Shown here in pieces: positions 8,695-17,051 of a stretch of 64,000 bases of DNA (positions are counted from its first letter, which is position 1; each line of letters begins with the position of its first letter). The position numbers and the translations under genes were made by a program. The notes beneath the pieces were generated by a model. That model was given only the letters and a program-made list of their open reading frames with translations, did not search any database and was not told the origin of the DNA. The DNA comes from CAYLUN01 sp964386865 (lineage in GTDB: Bacteria; Verrucomicrobiota; Kiritimatiellia; RFP12; UBA1067): the NCBI GenBank assembly GCA_964386865.1, contig CAYLUN010000014.1:27089-91088 (forward strand), given 5' to 3'.

Positions 8695-11600
8695 ATGAAT
8701 ATGGTTAACTATGCGGGTGTCAGCGTGATTATGGCAGGCGCACTCCGGCGGAGGCGTAAACGCGATGTCTTTTCGGCCTTTTCAACGTTGATTTGCACGT
8801 CGATGGCTTGGCTGTCCCTCACGACAACGGCCCCCGCGATTACACGCGAGTGGAAAGACGCCATGAGCGGCCAGTGGACGGATTCCAATCGGTGGAACCC
8901 CGCAGGACTGCCTGTTGCCGGCGACGACATCGTCATCACAAACAGCGGCGCGTTCACCGTGACCATTGACGCCACCGTATCGTGCCGCAGCTTGCTGTTG
9001 GGCGGCGAGATCGGGACACAAAGCATTGAGTGGGTCACGGGGCAGTTGCCAGGTGCTGTGCTCGTGTCTAACAACGGGGTGCTGAACATCGCCTCGAACA
9101 CGGGCGGGTGGATCTTGTCGGGCGCGGTCACGAACTACGGCCAGGTGGTGTGGCGCGGCGGAACCCAGCCGACCTGGAACTGGGCGGCGGGCGCGCGGCT
9201 GGAGAACGCCCCGGGCGGGCTGGTGGACGTGCAGCGTGACGGCACGATCACCATGTCCTCGGGCGCGGGCTCGTTCAACAACCGGGGCGCGTGGCGCAAG
9301 AGCGCGGGAAGCGGAGCGCTGACCCTGGGCGGCACCATCGGATTCACCAATGCGGCCGTCGTCGACGTGCAGCAGGGCGCCGTTGTGTTCGGCGCCGGGT
9401 TCACGAGCAGCGGGACCTTCGCTGTCTCGAACGGCGCGGCGGTGCGGCTGACCGGCGGAACGTTCCGCCTCCAGCCGGGACACGCCTTCAGCGGCGGCGG
9501 CTACTACGGCGTGCCGAGCGGAACCGTGACGGTGGACGGCCCGATCGACGACCCCAGCTTCCAGATGGGCGGCACCTCCCTGACCCTGAACAGCCCCTTG
9601 AGCGGGACGCTGCAATGGACTGCGGGCACGCTGGCCGGCGCGTGGTCGATCGCCAGCAACGGGGTGCTGAACGTCACCTCGAACACGGGCGGGTGGATCT
9701 TGTCGGGCGCGGTCACGAACTACGGCCAGGTGGTGTGGCGCGGCGGAACCCAGCCGACCTGGAACTGGGCGGCGGGCGCGCGGCTGGAGAACGCCCCGGG
9801 CGGGCTGGTGGACGTGCAGCGTGACGGCACGATCACCATGTCCTCGGGCGCGGGCTCGTTCAACAACCGGGGCGCGTGGCGCAAGAGCGCGGGAAGCGGA
9901 GCGCTGACCCTGGGCGGCACCATCGGATTCACCAATGCGGCCGTCGTCGACGTGCAGCAGGGCGCCGTTGTGTTCGGCGCCGGGTTCACGAGCAGCGGGA
10001 CCTTCGCTGTCTCGAACGGCGCGGCGGTGCGGCTGACCGGCGGAACGTTCCGCCTCCAGCCGGGACACGCCTTCAGCGGCGGCGGCTACTACGGCGTGCC
10101 GAGCGGAACCGTGTCAATTGATGGCCCCATCACAGAGCCAGACTTCCGCTTCGACAGCGGAAACCTGACCCTGAACAATCAGCTCAGCGGAACCCTGCAA
10201 TGGACCGCGGGCACGCTGGCCGGCGCGTGGTCAATCGCCAGCAACGGGGTGCTGAACGTCACCTCGAACACGGGCGGGTGGATCTTGTCGGGCGCGGTCA
10301 CGAACTACGGCCAGGTGGTGTGGCGCGGCGGAACCCAGCCGACCTGGAACTGGGCGGCGGGCGCGCGGCTGGAGAACGCCCCGGGCGGGCTGGTGGACGT
10401 GCAGCGTGACGGCACGATCACCATGTCCTCGGGCGCGGGCTCGTTCAACAACCGGGGCGCGTGGCGCAAGAGCGCGGGAAGCGGAGCGCTGACCCTGGGC
10501 GGCACCATCGGATTCACCAATGCGGCCGTCGTCGACGTGCAGCAGGGCGCCGTTGTGTTCGGCGCCGGGTTCACGAGCAGCGGGACCTTCGCTGTCTCGA
10601 ACGGCGCGGCGGTGCGGCTGACCGGCGGAACGTTCCGCCTCCAGCCGGGACACGCCTTCAGCGGCGGCGGCTACTACGGCGTGCCGAGCGGAACCGTGTC
10701 AATTGATGGCCCCATCACAGAGCCAGACTTCCGCTTCGACAGCGGAAACCTGACCCTGAACAATCAGCTCAGCGGAACCCTGCAATGGACCGCGGGCACG
10801 CTGGCCGGCGCGTGGTCAATCGCCAGCAACGGGGTGCTGAACGTCACCTCGAACACGGGCGGGTGGATCTTGTCGGGCGCGGTCACGAACTACGGCCAGG
10901 TGGTGTGGCGCGGCGGAACCCAGCCGACCTGGAACTGGGCGGCGGGCGCGCGGCTGGAGAACGCCCCGGGCGGGCTGGTGGACGTGCAGCGTGACGGCAC
11001 GATCACCATGTCCTCGGGCGCGGGCTCGTTCAACAACCGGGGCGCGTGGCGCAAGAGCGCGGGAAGCGGAGCGCTGACCCTGGGCGGCACCATCGGATTC
11101 ACCAATGCGGCCGTCGTCGACGTGCAGCAGGGCGCCGTTGTGTTCGGCGCCGGGTTCACGAGCAGCGGGACCTTCGCTGTCTCGAACGGCGCGGCGGTGC
11201 GGCTGACCGGCGGAACGTTCCGCCTCCAGCCGGGACACGCCTTCAGCGGCGGCGGCTACTACGGCGTGCCGAGCGGAACCGTGACGGTGGACGGCCCGAT
11301 CGACGACCCCAGCTTCCAGATGGGCGGCACCTCCCTGACCCTGAACAGCCCCTTGAGCGGGACGCTGCAATGGACTGCGGGCACGCTGGCCGGCGCGTGG
11401 TCGATCGCCAGCAACGGGGTGCTGAACGTCACCTCGAACACGGGCGGGTGGACTTTGTCGGGCACGGTCACGAACTACGGCCAGGTGGTGTGGCGCGGCG
11501 GAACCCAGACGACATGGTACTGGACGTCTGGCGCGCGGCTGGAGAACGCCCCGGGCGGGCTGGTGGACGTGCAGCTGGATGGCACGATCACCATGTCCTC

Positions 11601-12804
11601 AGGCGCGGGCTCGTTCAACAACCGTGGCACGTGGCGCAAGAGCGCGGGAAGCGGAACGCTGGCCCTGGGCGTTGCCATTGCCTTCACTAATGCGGGGGTC
11701 GTCGACGTGCAACAGGGCGCCATGGTGTTCAGCGGCGGGTTCACGAGCAGCGGGACGTTCGCCGTCTCGAACGGCGCGGCGGTGCGGCTGACCGGCGGAA
11801 CGTTCCACCTCCAGCCGGGACACGCCTTCAGCGGCGGCGGCTACTACGGCGTGCCGAGCGGAACCGTGTCAATTGATGGCCCCATCACAGAGCCAGACTT
11901 CCGCTTCGACAGCGGAAACCTGACCCTGAACAATCAGCTCAGCGGGACCCTGCAATGGACCTCGGGCACCCTTGCGGGAACATGGTCTATCGCAACCAAT
12001 GGGACATTGAACCTTGTCACCAACGGCGTGAACTGGATGCTGTCAGGAAAGCTTACCAACCACGGCGCGATCATCTGGCATCCGGGCAGCAGCGGGACAT
12101 GGTATTGGCTCTCGATGTTTCTAGAGAACAACCCTGCCGGCTTGGTTGACATCCAAAAGGACGGCACCATCTCCAGACAGTCTGGGACAGTCGCCATGCA
12201 CAACCTTGGGCTGTGGCGCAAGAGCGGAGGTACGGGCAGCGCGACATTTAGCACCGGCATCGAGGTGGCTAACAGCGGAACAATGAGCGCGCAAAAGGGA
12301 ACGCTCACGCTGCCCGCGACTTATACGCAGGACGGCGGCTTGTTGAGTGTCGCCATCCGCGCCACAAACGACTACGGACGGATTTTGTTTACGGGCACCG
12401 CCCCACTCACGGGCCGGGTGGAAACCGCCATTACCGGAGGTTTCCGGCCGCCTCTAGGTGCCACGTTTCAGGCGCTGAAGTATTCGGGGTACTCGGGTAT
12501 GGTCGCCGGATTCAAAGGCATCGACCTAAACAACGGGCTGCGCCTAGCCCCTAACGTTGACCCTGCGGGCCTCTCGTTTGTGACCACCTCATACGACACG
12601 AACGAGGTCAAGCGAATCGACTGCTCGCTCCTCGACAGCAACCACATCTTCCTGTGGTGGCCCGTCTCGTTCACGAAGGGAGAATTGCTAGCGGCGACAC
12701 AGCTCTTACCTCCGTCGTGGGAAGCGGTCCCCGCAACTGATAACAACGCGGTGTTCTCAACAGATGAGCCCATCCGTTTCTTCAGCGTCGGCGAACCACG
12801 CTGA
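8695..12804 (+). CDS. Secreted 1369-aa protein with five 195-aa tandem repeats
   Basis: Very large exported protein. A long basic leader and hydrophobic segment (to about residue 50, ending TTTAPA) form a signal peptide. Residues about 52-125 resemble the start of G8/PATR-type beta-helix proteins (WTDSNRWNPAGLPVAGDDI). Five 195-aa repeats then follow, four of them almost identical, plus a degenerate sixth copy, all rich in Gly, Ser, Thr and Asn as in extracellular beta-solenoids. The C-terminal about 60 residues (ending RFFSVGEPR) resemble the small terminal domain common to secreted PVC proteins. Start ATG 8695; a TTGACA hexamer at 8659-8664 could be a -35 element but no convincing -10 is visible. 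Role unknown; adhesin, surface layer or polysaccharide-binding scaffold are possible. Confidence 0.8.
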   Translation: MNMVNYAGVSVIMAGALRRRRKRDVFSAFSTLICTSMAWLSLTTTAPAITREWKDAMSGQWTDSNRWNPAGLPVAGDDIVITNSGAFTVTIDATVSCRSLLLGGEIGTQSIEWVTGQLPGAVLVSNNGVLNIASNTGGWILSGAVTNYGQVVWRGGTQPTWNWAAGARLENAPGGLVDVQRDGTITMSSGAGSFNNRGAWRKSAGSGALTLGGTIGFTNAAVVDVQQGAVVFGAGFTSSGTFAVSNGAAVRLTGGTFRLQPGHAFSGGGYYGVPSGTVTVDGPIDDPSFQMGGTSLTLNSPLSGTLQWTAGTLAGAWSIASNGVLNVTSNTGGWILSGAVTNYGQVVWRGGTQPTWNWAAGARLENAPGGLVDVQRDGTITMSSGAGSFNNRGAWRKSAGSGALTLGGTIGFTNAAVVDVQQGAVVFGAGFTSSGTFAVSNGAAVRLTGGTFRLQPGHAFSGGGYYGVPSGTVSIDGPITEPDFRFDSGNLTLNNQLSGTLQWTAGTLAGAWSIASNGVLNVTSNTGGWILSGAVTNYGQVVWRGGTQPTWNWAAGARLENAPGGLVDVQRDGTITMSSGAGSFNNRGAWRKSAGSGALTLGGTIGFTNAAVVDVQQGAVVFGAGFTSSGTFAVSNGAAVRLTGGTFRLQPGHAFSGGGYYGVPSGTVSIDGPITEPDFRFDSGNLTLNNQLSGTLQWTAGTLAGAWSIASNGVLNVTSNTGGWILSGAVTNYGQVVWRGGTQPTWNWAAGARLENAPGGLVDVQRDGTITMSSGAGSFNNRGAWRKSAGSGALTLGGTIGFTNAAVVDVQQGAVVFGAGFTSSGTFAVSNGAAVRLTGGTFRLQPGHAFSGGGYYGVPSGTVTVDGPIDDPSFQMGGTSLTLNSPLSGTLQWTAGTLAGAWSIASNGVLNVTSNTGGWTLSGTVTNYGQVVWRGGTQTTWYWTSGARLENAPGGLVDVQLDGTITMSSGAGSFNNRGTWRKSAGSGTLALGVAIAFTNAGVVDVQQGAMVFSGGFTSSGTFAVSNGAAVRLTGGTFHLQPGHAFSGGGYYGVPSGTVSIDGPITEPDFRFDSGNLTLNNQLSGTLQWTSGTLAGTWSIATNGTLNLVTNGVNWMLSGKLTNHGAIIWHPGSSGTWYWLSMFLENNPAGLVDIQKDGTISRQSGTVAMHNLGLWRKSGGTGSATFSTGIEVANSGTMSAQKGTLTLPATYTQDGGLLSVAIRATNDYGRILFTGTAPLTGRVETAITGGFRPPLGATFQALKYSGYSGMVAGFKGIDLNNGLRLAPNVDPAGLSFVTTSYDTNEVKRIDCSLLDSNHIFLWWPVSFTKGELLAATQLLPPSWEAVPATDNNAVFSTDEPIRFFSVGEPR
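9073..11997 (+). repeat. Five direct 585-bp in-frame repeats
   Basis: Period is exactly 585 bp (GGGGTGCTGAAC at 9076, 9661, 10246, 10831, 11416). Copies one to four appear nearly identical at the DNA level, copy five has scattered substitutions, and a degenerate sixth copy follows to about 12330. The last about 135 bp of each unit comes in two versions: copies 1 and 4 encode VDGPIDDPSFQMGG, copies 2, 3 and 5 encode IDGPITEPDFRFDS. Confidence 0.95.
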
Positions 12805-13039
12805 ACCCGATGGCATTCTTAAAAGGCGGGCCCTCTGCCGTCAATACACCGACGAGCCTGCTGCTGACTTCTCGGGTGAGATGGAAAATCGCAATCTTCC
12901 CATTTCGCCAGGGAAGCAGGCTCACTGTCATCACGGTTAGGCCGCCCACGGCCTCCACGATGATTGGGGCCGCCTGAGTCCAGGTCCGTCCGCCGTCCGC
13001 CGTCTGCCGACGTGTGTTCGGCCTATCAAAATCGCCCGC
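12805..13039 (-). pseudogene. Decayed sialidase (BNR) fragment
   Basis: On the minus strand a frame runs open from an in-frame stop at 13040-13042 to the end of the repeat-protein gene. It reads RPNTRRQTADGGRTWTQ, with an Asp box, then a hydrophobic stretch with VMTVSLLPWRNGKIAIFHL. This parallels residues 79-120 of the intact sialidase at 7044-8219, where SVDGGRTWTRE is followed by VMSVSLLRLKSGALALFYL. No start codon and no remaining propeller blades are present, so it is a truncated relic. There is too little sequence to say whether it came from that gene or from another family member. Confidence 0.65.
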
Positions 13040-13100
13040 TTAGGATTACCACAAAAGTGGCGCCCTCCGCAAAAGGGCGCGCTCTTACTTGCATATCTTT

Positions 13101-13117
13101 CGACGCTAAGCACCGTC
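13101..13117 (-). repeat. Dispersed relic of the RAYT REP sequence
   Basis: The minus strand contains TGCTTAGCGTCG, an exact 12-bp match to the REP core at 6888-6899 and 6920-6931, and 13 of 14 when extended (GRTGCTTAGCGTCG). A further diverged copy (ACGGTGCTGAGCGACG on the minus strand) lies at 13403-13418, so two REP-like copies bracket the thioredoxin reductase fragment. Confidence 0.5.
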
Positions 13118-13212
13118 AACACGCGCTCTATTTGAAAGACAATTCTCTAGGAATTCTCATGCGCGAAGGTTCAATACAGACAACAAAAGGCTCTCTCAAT
13201 ACAAAGCAACCA

Positions 13213-13344
13213 CTATTTTGGGAGCTGCTCGAGAGTTCTGCGGGCGAAGTCCTCGAATACGCTCAGGGCGGCGACTGCGCCGGCGCCCATTGAAATAATG
13301 GTCTGCTTATAGGGCACGTCGATGACGTCGCCAGTCGCTGCTGC
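13213..13344 (-). pseudogene. C-terminal fragment of a thioredoxin reductase-like flavoprotein
   Basis: 43 codons ending in a stop at 13213-13215 match the C-terminus of thioredoxin reductase/AhpF-type proteins: ATGDVIDVPYKQTIISMGAG, then AVAALSVFEDF. The GD in the first segment belongs to the second FAD-binding motif and the helix after it is the usual C-terminal helix. Everything N-terminal to this, including the CxxC active site, is missing; the sequence just upstream is GC-rich and unrelated. It is an isolated gene end, not a functional enzyme. Confidence 0.7.
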
Positions 13345-13398
13345 TTGAGGAGGGCCACTGCCTGCGCGGACAAGCGCTGGACGCGCCTCTGGCACGCC

Positions 13399-14127
13399 CT
13401 AGCGTCGCTCAGCACCGTGATCTTTGACAAGTCGCTGAATCGCCAGGGGATCGAGGTTGCGAACCGCCGGCGCCCACGGGTTGGGCAGCCCGTTGCCGAA
13501 GACGTCGTCATACATGGCTCCGGCGTTACAGAAGAACCCGATCCCGCCGCCGCCGTTGGGGGCATCCGGGCACTTCTTCCGCTTGACGCTGTCATACGAA
13601 TTGTTGGTGTCGATTGTATTCGTGTTCTTCCACTTCCCCATCGCGGCGTCCTTCTCCGTCTTCCACACGACATGATTCTGTCCGCCTTCTACCGTAATGA
13701 AGTCCGTCACGCGGATCTGCTCATCTTCTCCAACGATTTCCGAGTGCAGCGTAATACCTACACGCACTCCTTTCCAAATCATGATGTCGCCCGGATTCGG
13801 GCAGACTTGAGCCGAGGGGTCGATCACGGCATATGCCTTGTCGGCTAGATTTTTCCGAATGGCTTCGACGCTGAACCTCACAAGCGTGTTTGGTAGCTTC
13901 AGGGCCGCGCAGTACTGGATGGCGAAGCTGTTACAGCAAGTCAAGAAAGGTGTGCCTGGCTTCTTGCCGTTATCTGCCCAGGACTGCCAACTATTCATAA
14001 GCGCCTCGTGGGTGAGTCCGGTCAGGCGAAGGAAATCCTTCGGCGAACTATTCGACCTGACTCCCAGCCCAGGAGGATCATTCGTGTCGAGCCACCGCAG
14101 CGCGGCCTTTCGCAGATCAGACGACAT
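13399..14127 (-). CDS. Hypothetical protein with CHAP/NlpC-like cysteine hydrolase features
   Basis: 242 aa, no signal peptide. A cysteine in TPFLTCCNSFAIQY (Cys64/65) is followed about 60 residues later by NPGDIMIW and a histidine in ITLHSEIVGE (His128). Cys, then PGD, then His is the order found in CHAP and NlpC/P60 amidases, but overall similarity is weak and no family is claimed. The C-terminal third is rich in Gly, Asn and Lys. Start chosen at ATG 14127 behind GGGAGTG; the frame extends a further 23 codons upstream without a ribosome site. Base composition is visibly lower in GC than the neighbours, and the gene is flanked by gene fragments, suggesting recent acquisition. It could be a cell-wall amidase or a small effector. 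Confidence 0.6.
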   Translation of the reverse strand: MSSDLRKAALRWLDTNDPPGLGVRSNSSPKDFLRLTGLTHEALMNSWQSWADNGKKPGTPFLTCCNSFAIQYCAALKLPNTLVRFSVEAIRKNLADKAYAVIDPSAQVCPNPGDIMIWKGVRVGITLHSEIVGEDEQIRVTDFITVEGGQNHVVWKTEKDAAMGKWKNTNTIDTNNSYDSVKRKKCPDAPNGGGGIGFFCNAGAMYDDVFGNGLPNPWAPAVRNLDPLAIQRLVKDHGAERR

Positions 14128-14242
14128 GGATTCACTCCCGCTGACAAAAGTCGTCCGGTGAAATGCGAGAAAGCACTTCTCGGTCGACGCCAACACGCGT
14201 TATACGGACACATCACGAAAGGATAAACGAATACGTAAATAC

Positions 14243-14270
14243 CATAACGAAGTGAACATAACGAAGTGAA
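14243..14270. repeat. Two tandem 14-bp repeats upstream of the CHAP-like gene
   Basis: CATAACGAAGTGAA occurs twice head-to-tail (14243-14256, 14257-14270), about 115-145 bp upstream of the minus-strand start at 14127; a TTGACA hexamer (minus strand, 14272-14277) lies directly beside it. This could be an operator. Otherwise nothing is seen between 14128 and 14428 except the ribosome site of the next gene. Confidence 0.55.
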
Positions 14271-14428
14271 CCTGTCAAGCGTCGGCCCCGCGGTCGCGCG
14301 CGCTTGTTGCGCCCTGCTGCGAGCCGCTTCCAAAACGCTCAGGCTCGTGGCGAGCGTTGTGATGCGCGGTGGCGGAAATGGCGTTTTTGGCGTATCCTGC
14401 TTGATGTCAGATTGCTGGAGGGCATGGG

Positions 14429-16798
14429 ATGAGAGACCGTTCAGAGATTGGCGGGAGAGGCTGGCGCGTGATCGCCCTAGGGGCGCTGTGGACGGGGTCG
14501 GCGCTGGGGGCGCAGGCGCTGGTCAACGGCGGGTTTGAAGAGGCGGCGGACGGCAAGGCCACGGCGTGGCACGCGTACGGCGCGTACGTATGCGAGGGGG
14601 ACGTCGTGAAGTCAGGCGCGCAGGCGGTGCGGTGCGAGTCGCGGGACGACAAGACCGGCTCGGGCGTGATGCAGGAACTCGTCTACGCGAAGCCGGATAA
14701 GTCGCCGGTGCTGTTCGGCGGGTGGAGCAAGTCCGAAGGCGTGACGGCGGCGGACTACTGCATCTACCTCGACATCTGGTACGAGGGCGGCGGCAACGCG
14801 TGGGGCGTCACGGCGGCTTGGTCGCAGCCGACTCACGACTGGGAGTACGCGGCCGAGGTGTTCTACCCCGAGAGACCGATCCAGAAGATCCAGTACTTCG
14901 TGTTCCTGCGCCGCGGCGTGGGAAGGGTGTGGTTCGACGAGCTGTCGCTGGAGCGCCGCGCGCCGGACCTCGGTGTCAAGACGCTGCGCAGCGTCTCCGA
15001 TTCTCCGCGCACGCCGGAGGGCGTTCAAACAACGGTCGACTTCTGGAGGCGCGCCGAGTGGCGCTGCCGCGTGACGGGCGCAGACGGGCGCGAACGCGCG
15101 GCGCTCGCGGGCAGCGGGACGCGCGCGGTCGTGACGGCCGAAGGCGGGGCAGGGGTGTCGCTGCTCGTCTCCGCGCGGGCCGGACAGGAGACGTTCGAGC
15201 AGGCTTACGCGCTTCCGGCCTTTCCCAAGAGGGGCGGCGGACGCGACAAGCCCATCGTGTGGGCGGCGGACTCGATGCGGTGCGTGACGCCGCTCACCCG
15301 GCCTTCTGAAGCCGAGGCGGCCGCGCCCGCCGTCGCGCTGGAGCTGGCGCGCAACGAGAGCGAGAGCGCGCAGATCTTGGTCACGGCGTGCGACGCGTGC
15401 GCGGTCTCGAACGTGAGCGTGGCGGTGACGGCCTTCAGGAGCGCGGATGGTGTACATTTCGACGGCGAGGTCGCCTGGCAGCGTGTGGGCTACATTCGGC
15501 GGCAGCGGCCGTATAGTCCGCATCCGAGCGGGGTGCCGGCCGACGAGAACTGGCTGCCCGACCCGCTGCTGCCGCCCGCGGCGTTCACGGTGCGAGCATC
15601 GGCTACGCAGGGCGTGTGGCTGACCGCGCGGGCGGGGGAGAACGCGAAGCCCGGCGTTTACAGCGGAGAGGTTATGGTCTCAGCTGACGGCAAGCCGCTG
15701 CGGTCGGTGCCGGTGACGCTGCGCGTTCGCGACTTCGCGAACCCGAAGACGTTCGGGATGCCGACTGCGTTCTGCGTGATGGACGGGTTTACGCGGGCGC
15801 AGTATCCGGAGCGCTTCGAAGAGATGAAGCGCAAGACGCACGACCTGATGCTGAGCCACCGCTTGAATCCCGACGACATCTCGCGCACGGAGCCGCCGAG
15901 CGTCACGGATCTGCTGTATGCGCGCGAGAAGGGGATGAACCGGTTCAATATTCTGAATCTCGTCCCGAAGCCGACCAAGCCGGGCAAGTGGGTCTGCTAC
16001 TCGCCGCTATCGGCCTACACGCCGGCTTTCTACGAGGATCTTAAGGCGCGCCTAACGCCGGTGGTGGCGGAGTTGCGCAAGCACGGACTTGAAAAGCATG
16101 CCTATTTATACGGCTTTGACGAACGGCCGCACGAGTACTATCCCGCCATTGGTGAGCTGTGGCGCAAGCTCAAGGCCGATTTCCCGGACATTCCCGTAAT
16201 GACGACCGCGATGATGTACCGCGACCTGCGCGACGGTAAGGCGTATCCGGAGCAGGAGATCACCGACTGGTTCTGTCCGCTGACCAGCGTATACGACCCG
16301 GAGCTGTCGGCGAAACTGCGCGCGCAGGGGCGGCAGGTGTGGTGGTACGTCTGCTGCGGTCCGGTCTATCCCTATGCGAACTTCGCGTCGATCGAGTATC
16401 CGCTGATCGAAGGGCGTTTGCTGGGCTGGATGACGTGGCGCTATCGCTCCGACGGGCTGCTCTTCTGGCACGTCAACCTGTGGCCGGACAAGCCGCCGCT
16501 CAAGGCCGACGACACCTTCTTGGACGCGTGGGAGGCGGAGGCTTCGAACCGCATGCCCGGCGACGGACAGCTGCTGTATCCGGGTGAAGACGGGCCGTGG
16601 CCCTCGATCCGCCTAGCCAACGTCCGTGACGGAATTGAAGACTACGAGTGGCTGGCGATGGCGGAGCAGAAGAAGGGTCGCGCGGCAGCCGAAGCGCTGA
16701 CGCACGGGCTGGTTCGGAGCATGACGGACTTCGAGCGCTCGCCGGAGGCGTTGCGCGCGGAGCGGGCGCGGCTGGCGGATGCGATCGAGCGGAGGTGA
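14429..16798 (+). CDS. GH123-like glycosidase (DUF4091) with N-terminal CBM-like domain
   Basis: 789 aa. A signal peptide (about 1-28) precedes a jelly-roll carbohydrate-binding-like domain that starts at LVNGGFEEAADGK and ends near VWFDELSLERR (about 28-178). A linker beta domain follows, then the GH123/DUF4091 catalytic TIM barrel (about 440-760). The catalytic pair is seen in LYGFDERPHEYYP (Asp564-Glu565), the D-E motif of substrate-assisted GH123 beta-N-acetylgalactosaminidases. The C-terminal RLANVRDGIEDYEWLAM block is also typical. Located after gene fragments and before a beta-helix protein. ATG 14429 sits behind CTGGAGGG. Together with the GH109 gene it implies breakdown of GalNAc-containing glycans; exact substrate is inferred. 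Confidence 0.83.
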   Translation: MRDRSEIGGRGWRVIALGALWTGSALGAQALVNGGFEEAADGKATAWHAYGAYVCEGDVVKSGAQAVRCESRDDKTGSGVMQELVYAKPDKSPVLFGGWSKSEGVTAADYCIYLDIWYEGGGNAWGVTAAWSQPTHDWEYAAEVFYPERPIQKIQYFVFLRRGVGRVWFDELSLERRAPDLGVKTLRSVSDSPRTPEGVQTTVDFWRRAEWRCRVTGADGRERAALAGSGTRAVVTAEGGAGVSLLVSARAGQETFEQAYALPAFPKRGGGRDKPIVWAADSMRCVTPLTRPSEAEAAAPAVALELARNESESAQILVTACDACAVSNVSVAVTAFRSADGVHFDGEVAWQRVGYIRRQRPYSPHPSGVPADENWLPDPLLPPAAFTVRASATQGVWLTARAGENAKPGVYSGEVMVSADGKPLRSVPVTLRVRDFANPKTFGMPTAFCVMDGFTRAQYPERFEEMKRKTHDLMLSHRLNPDDISRTEPPSVTDLLYAREKGMNRFNILNLVPKPTKPGKWVCYSPLSAYTPAFYEDLKARLTPVVAELRKHGLEKHAYLYGFDERPHEYYPAIGELWRKLKADFPDIPVMTTAMMYRDLRDGKAYPEQEITDWFCPLTSVYDPELSAKLRAQGRQVWWYVCCGPVYPYANFASIEYPLIEGRLLGWMTWRYRSDGLLFWHVNLWPDKPPLKADDTFLDAWEAEASNRMPGDGQLLYPGEDGPWPSIRLANVRDGIEDYEWLAMAEQKKGRAAAEALTHGLVRSMTDFERSPEALRAERARLADAIERR

Positions 16799-17051
16799 GG
16801 CGGAGAGCGATTGATACACCCGTCTAAAAGGGCGCCCGCCCGCTTCGGTTGCCGGGCCCAGTACGGCGGGCGCTACGAGCCCGCCGAAGACTGCGGCGGT
16901 CGCCTGGCTCACGGGTTTCGGCCGTCTCGTAGCTCCGGCCGTACCGGCGCAAGCGACGTGCGTAATACGGACAGGCCATTGAATCGCGTGTACGCCCGCC
17001 TCGAAGCCGGCATTGACTTTCCCGGCCGGTTCTTGCACGCTGGTACCCATT

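Noticed and set aside
9073..11997. CRISPR-like regular repeats
   Set aside because: The 585-bp period and in-frame coding structure exclude a CRISPR array; these are protein-coding tandem repeats.
12937..13122. Possible 61-aa gene on the - strand
   Set aside because: The neighbouring frame carries a clear sialidase Asp box, so this frame is a shadow of a gene fragment.
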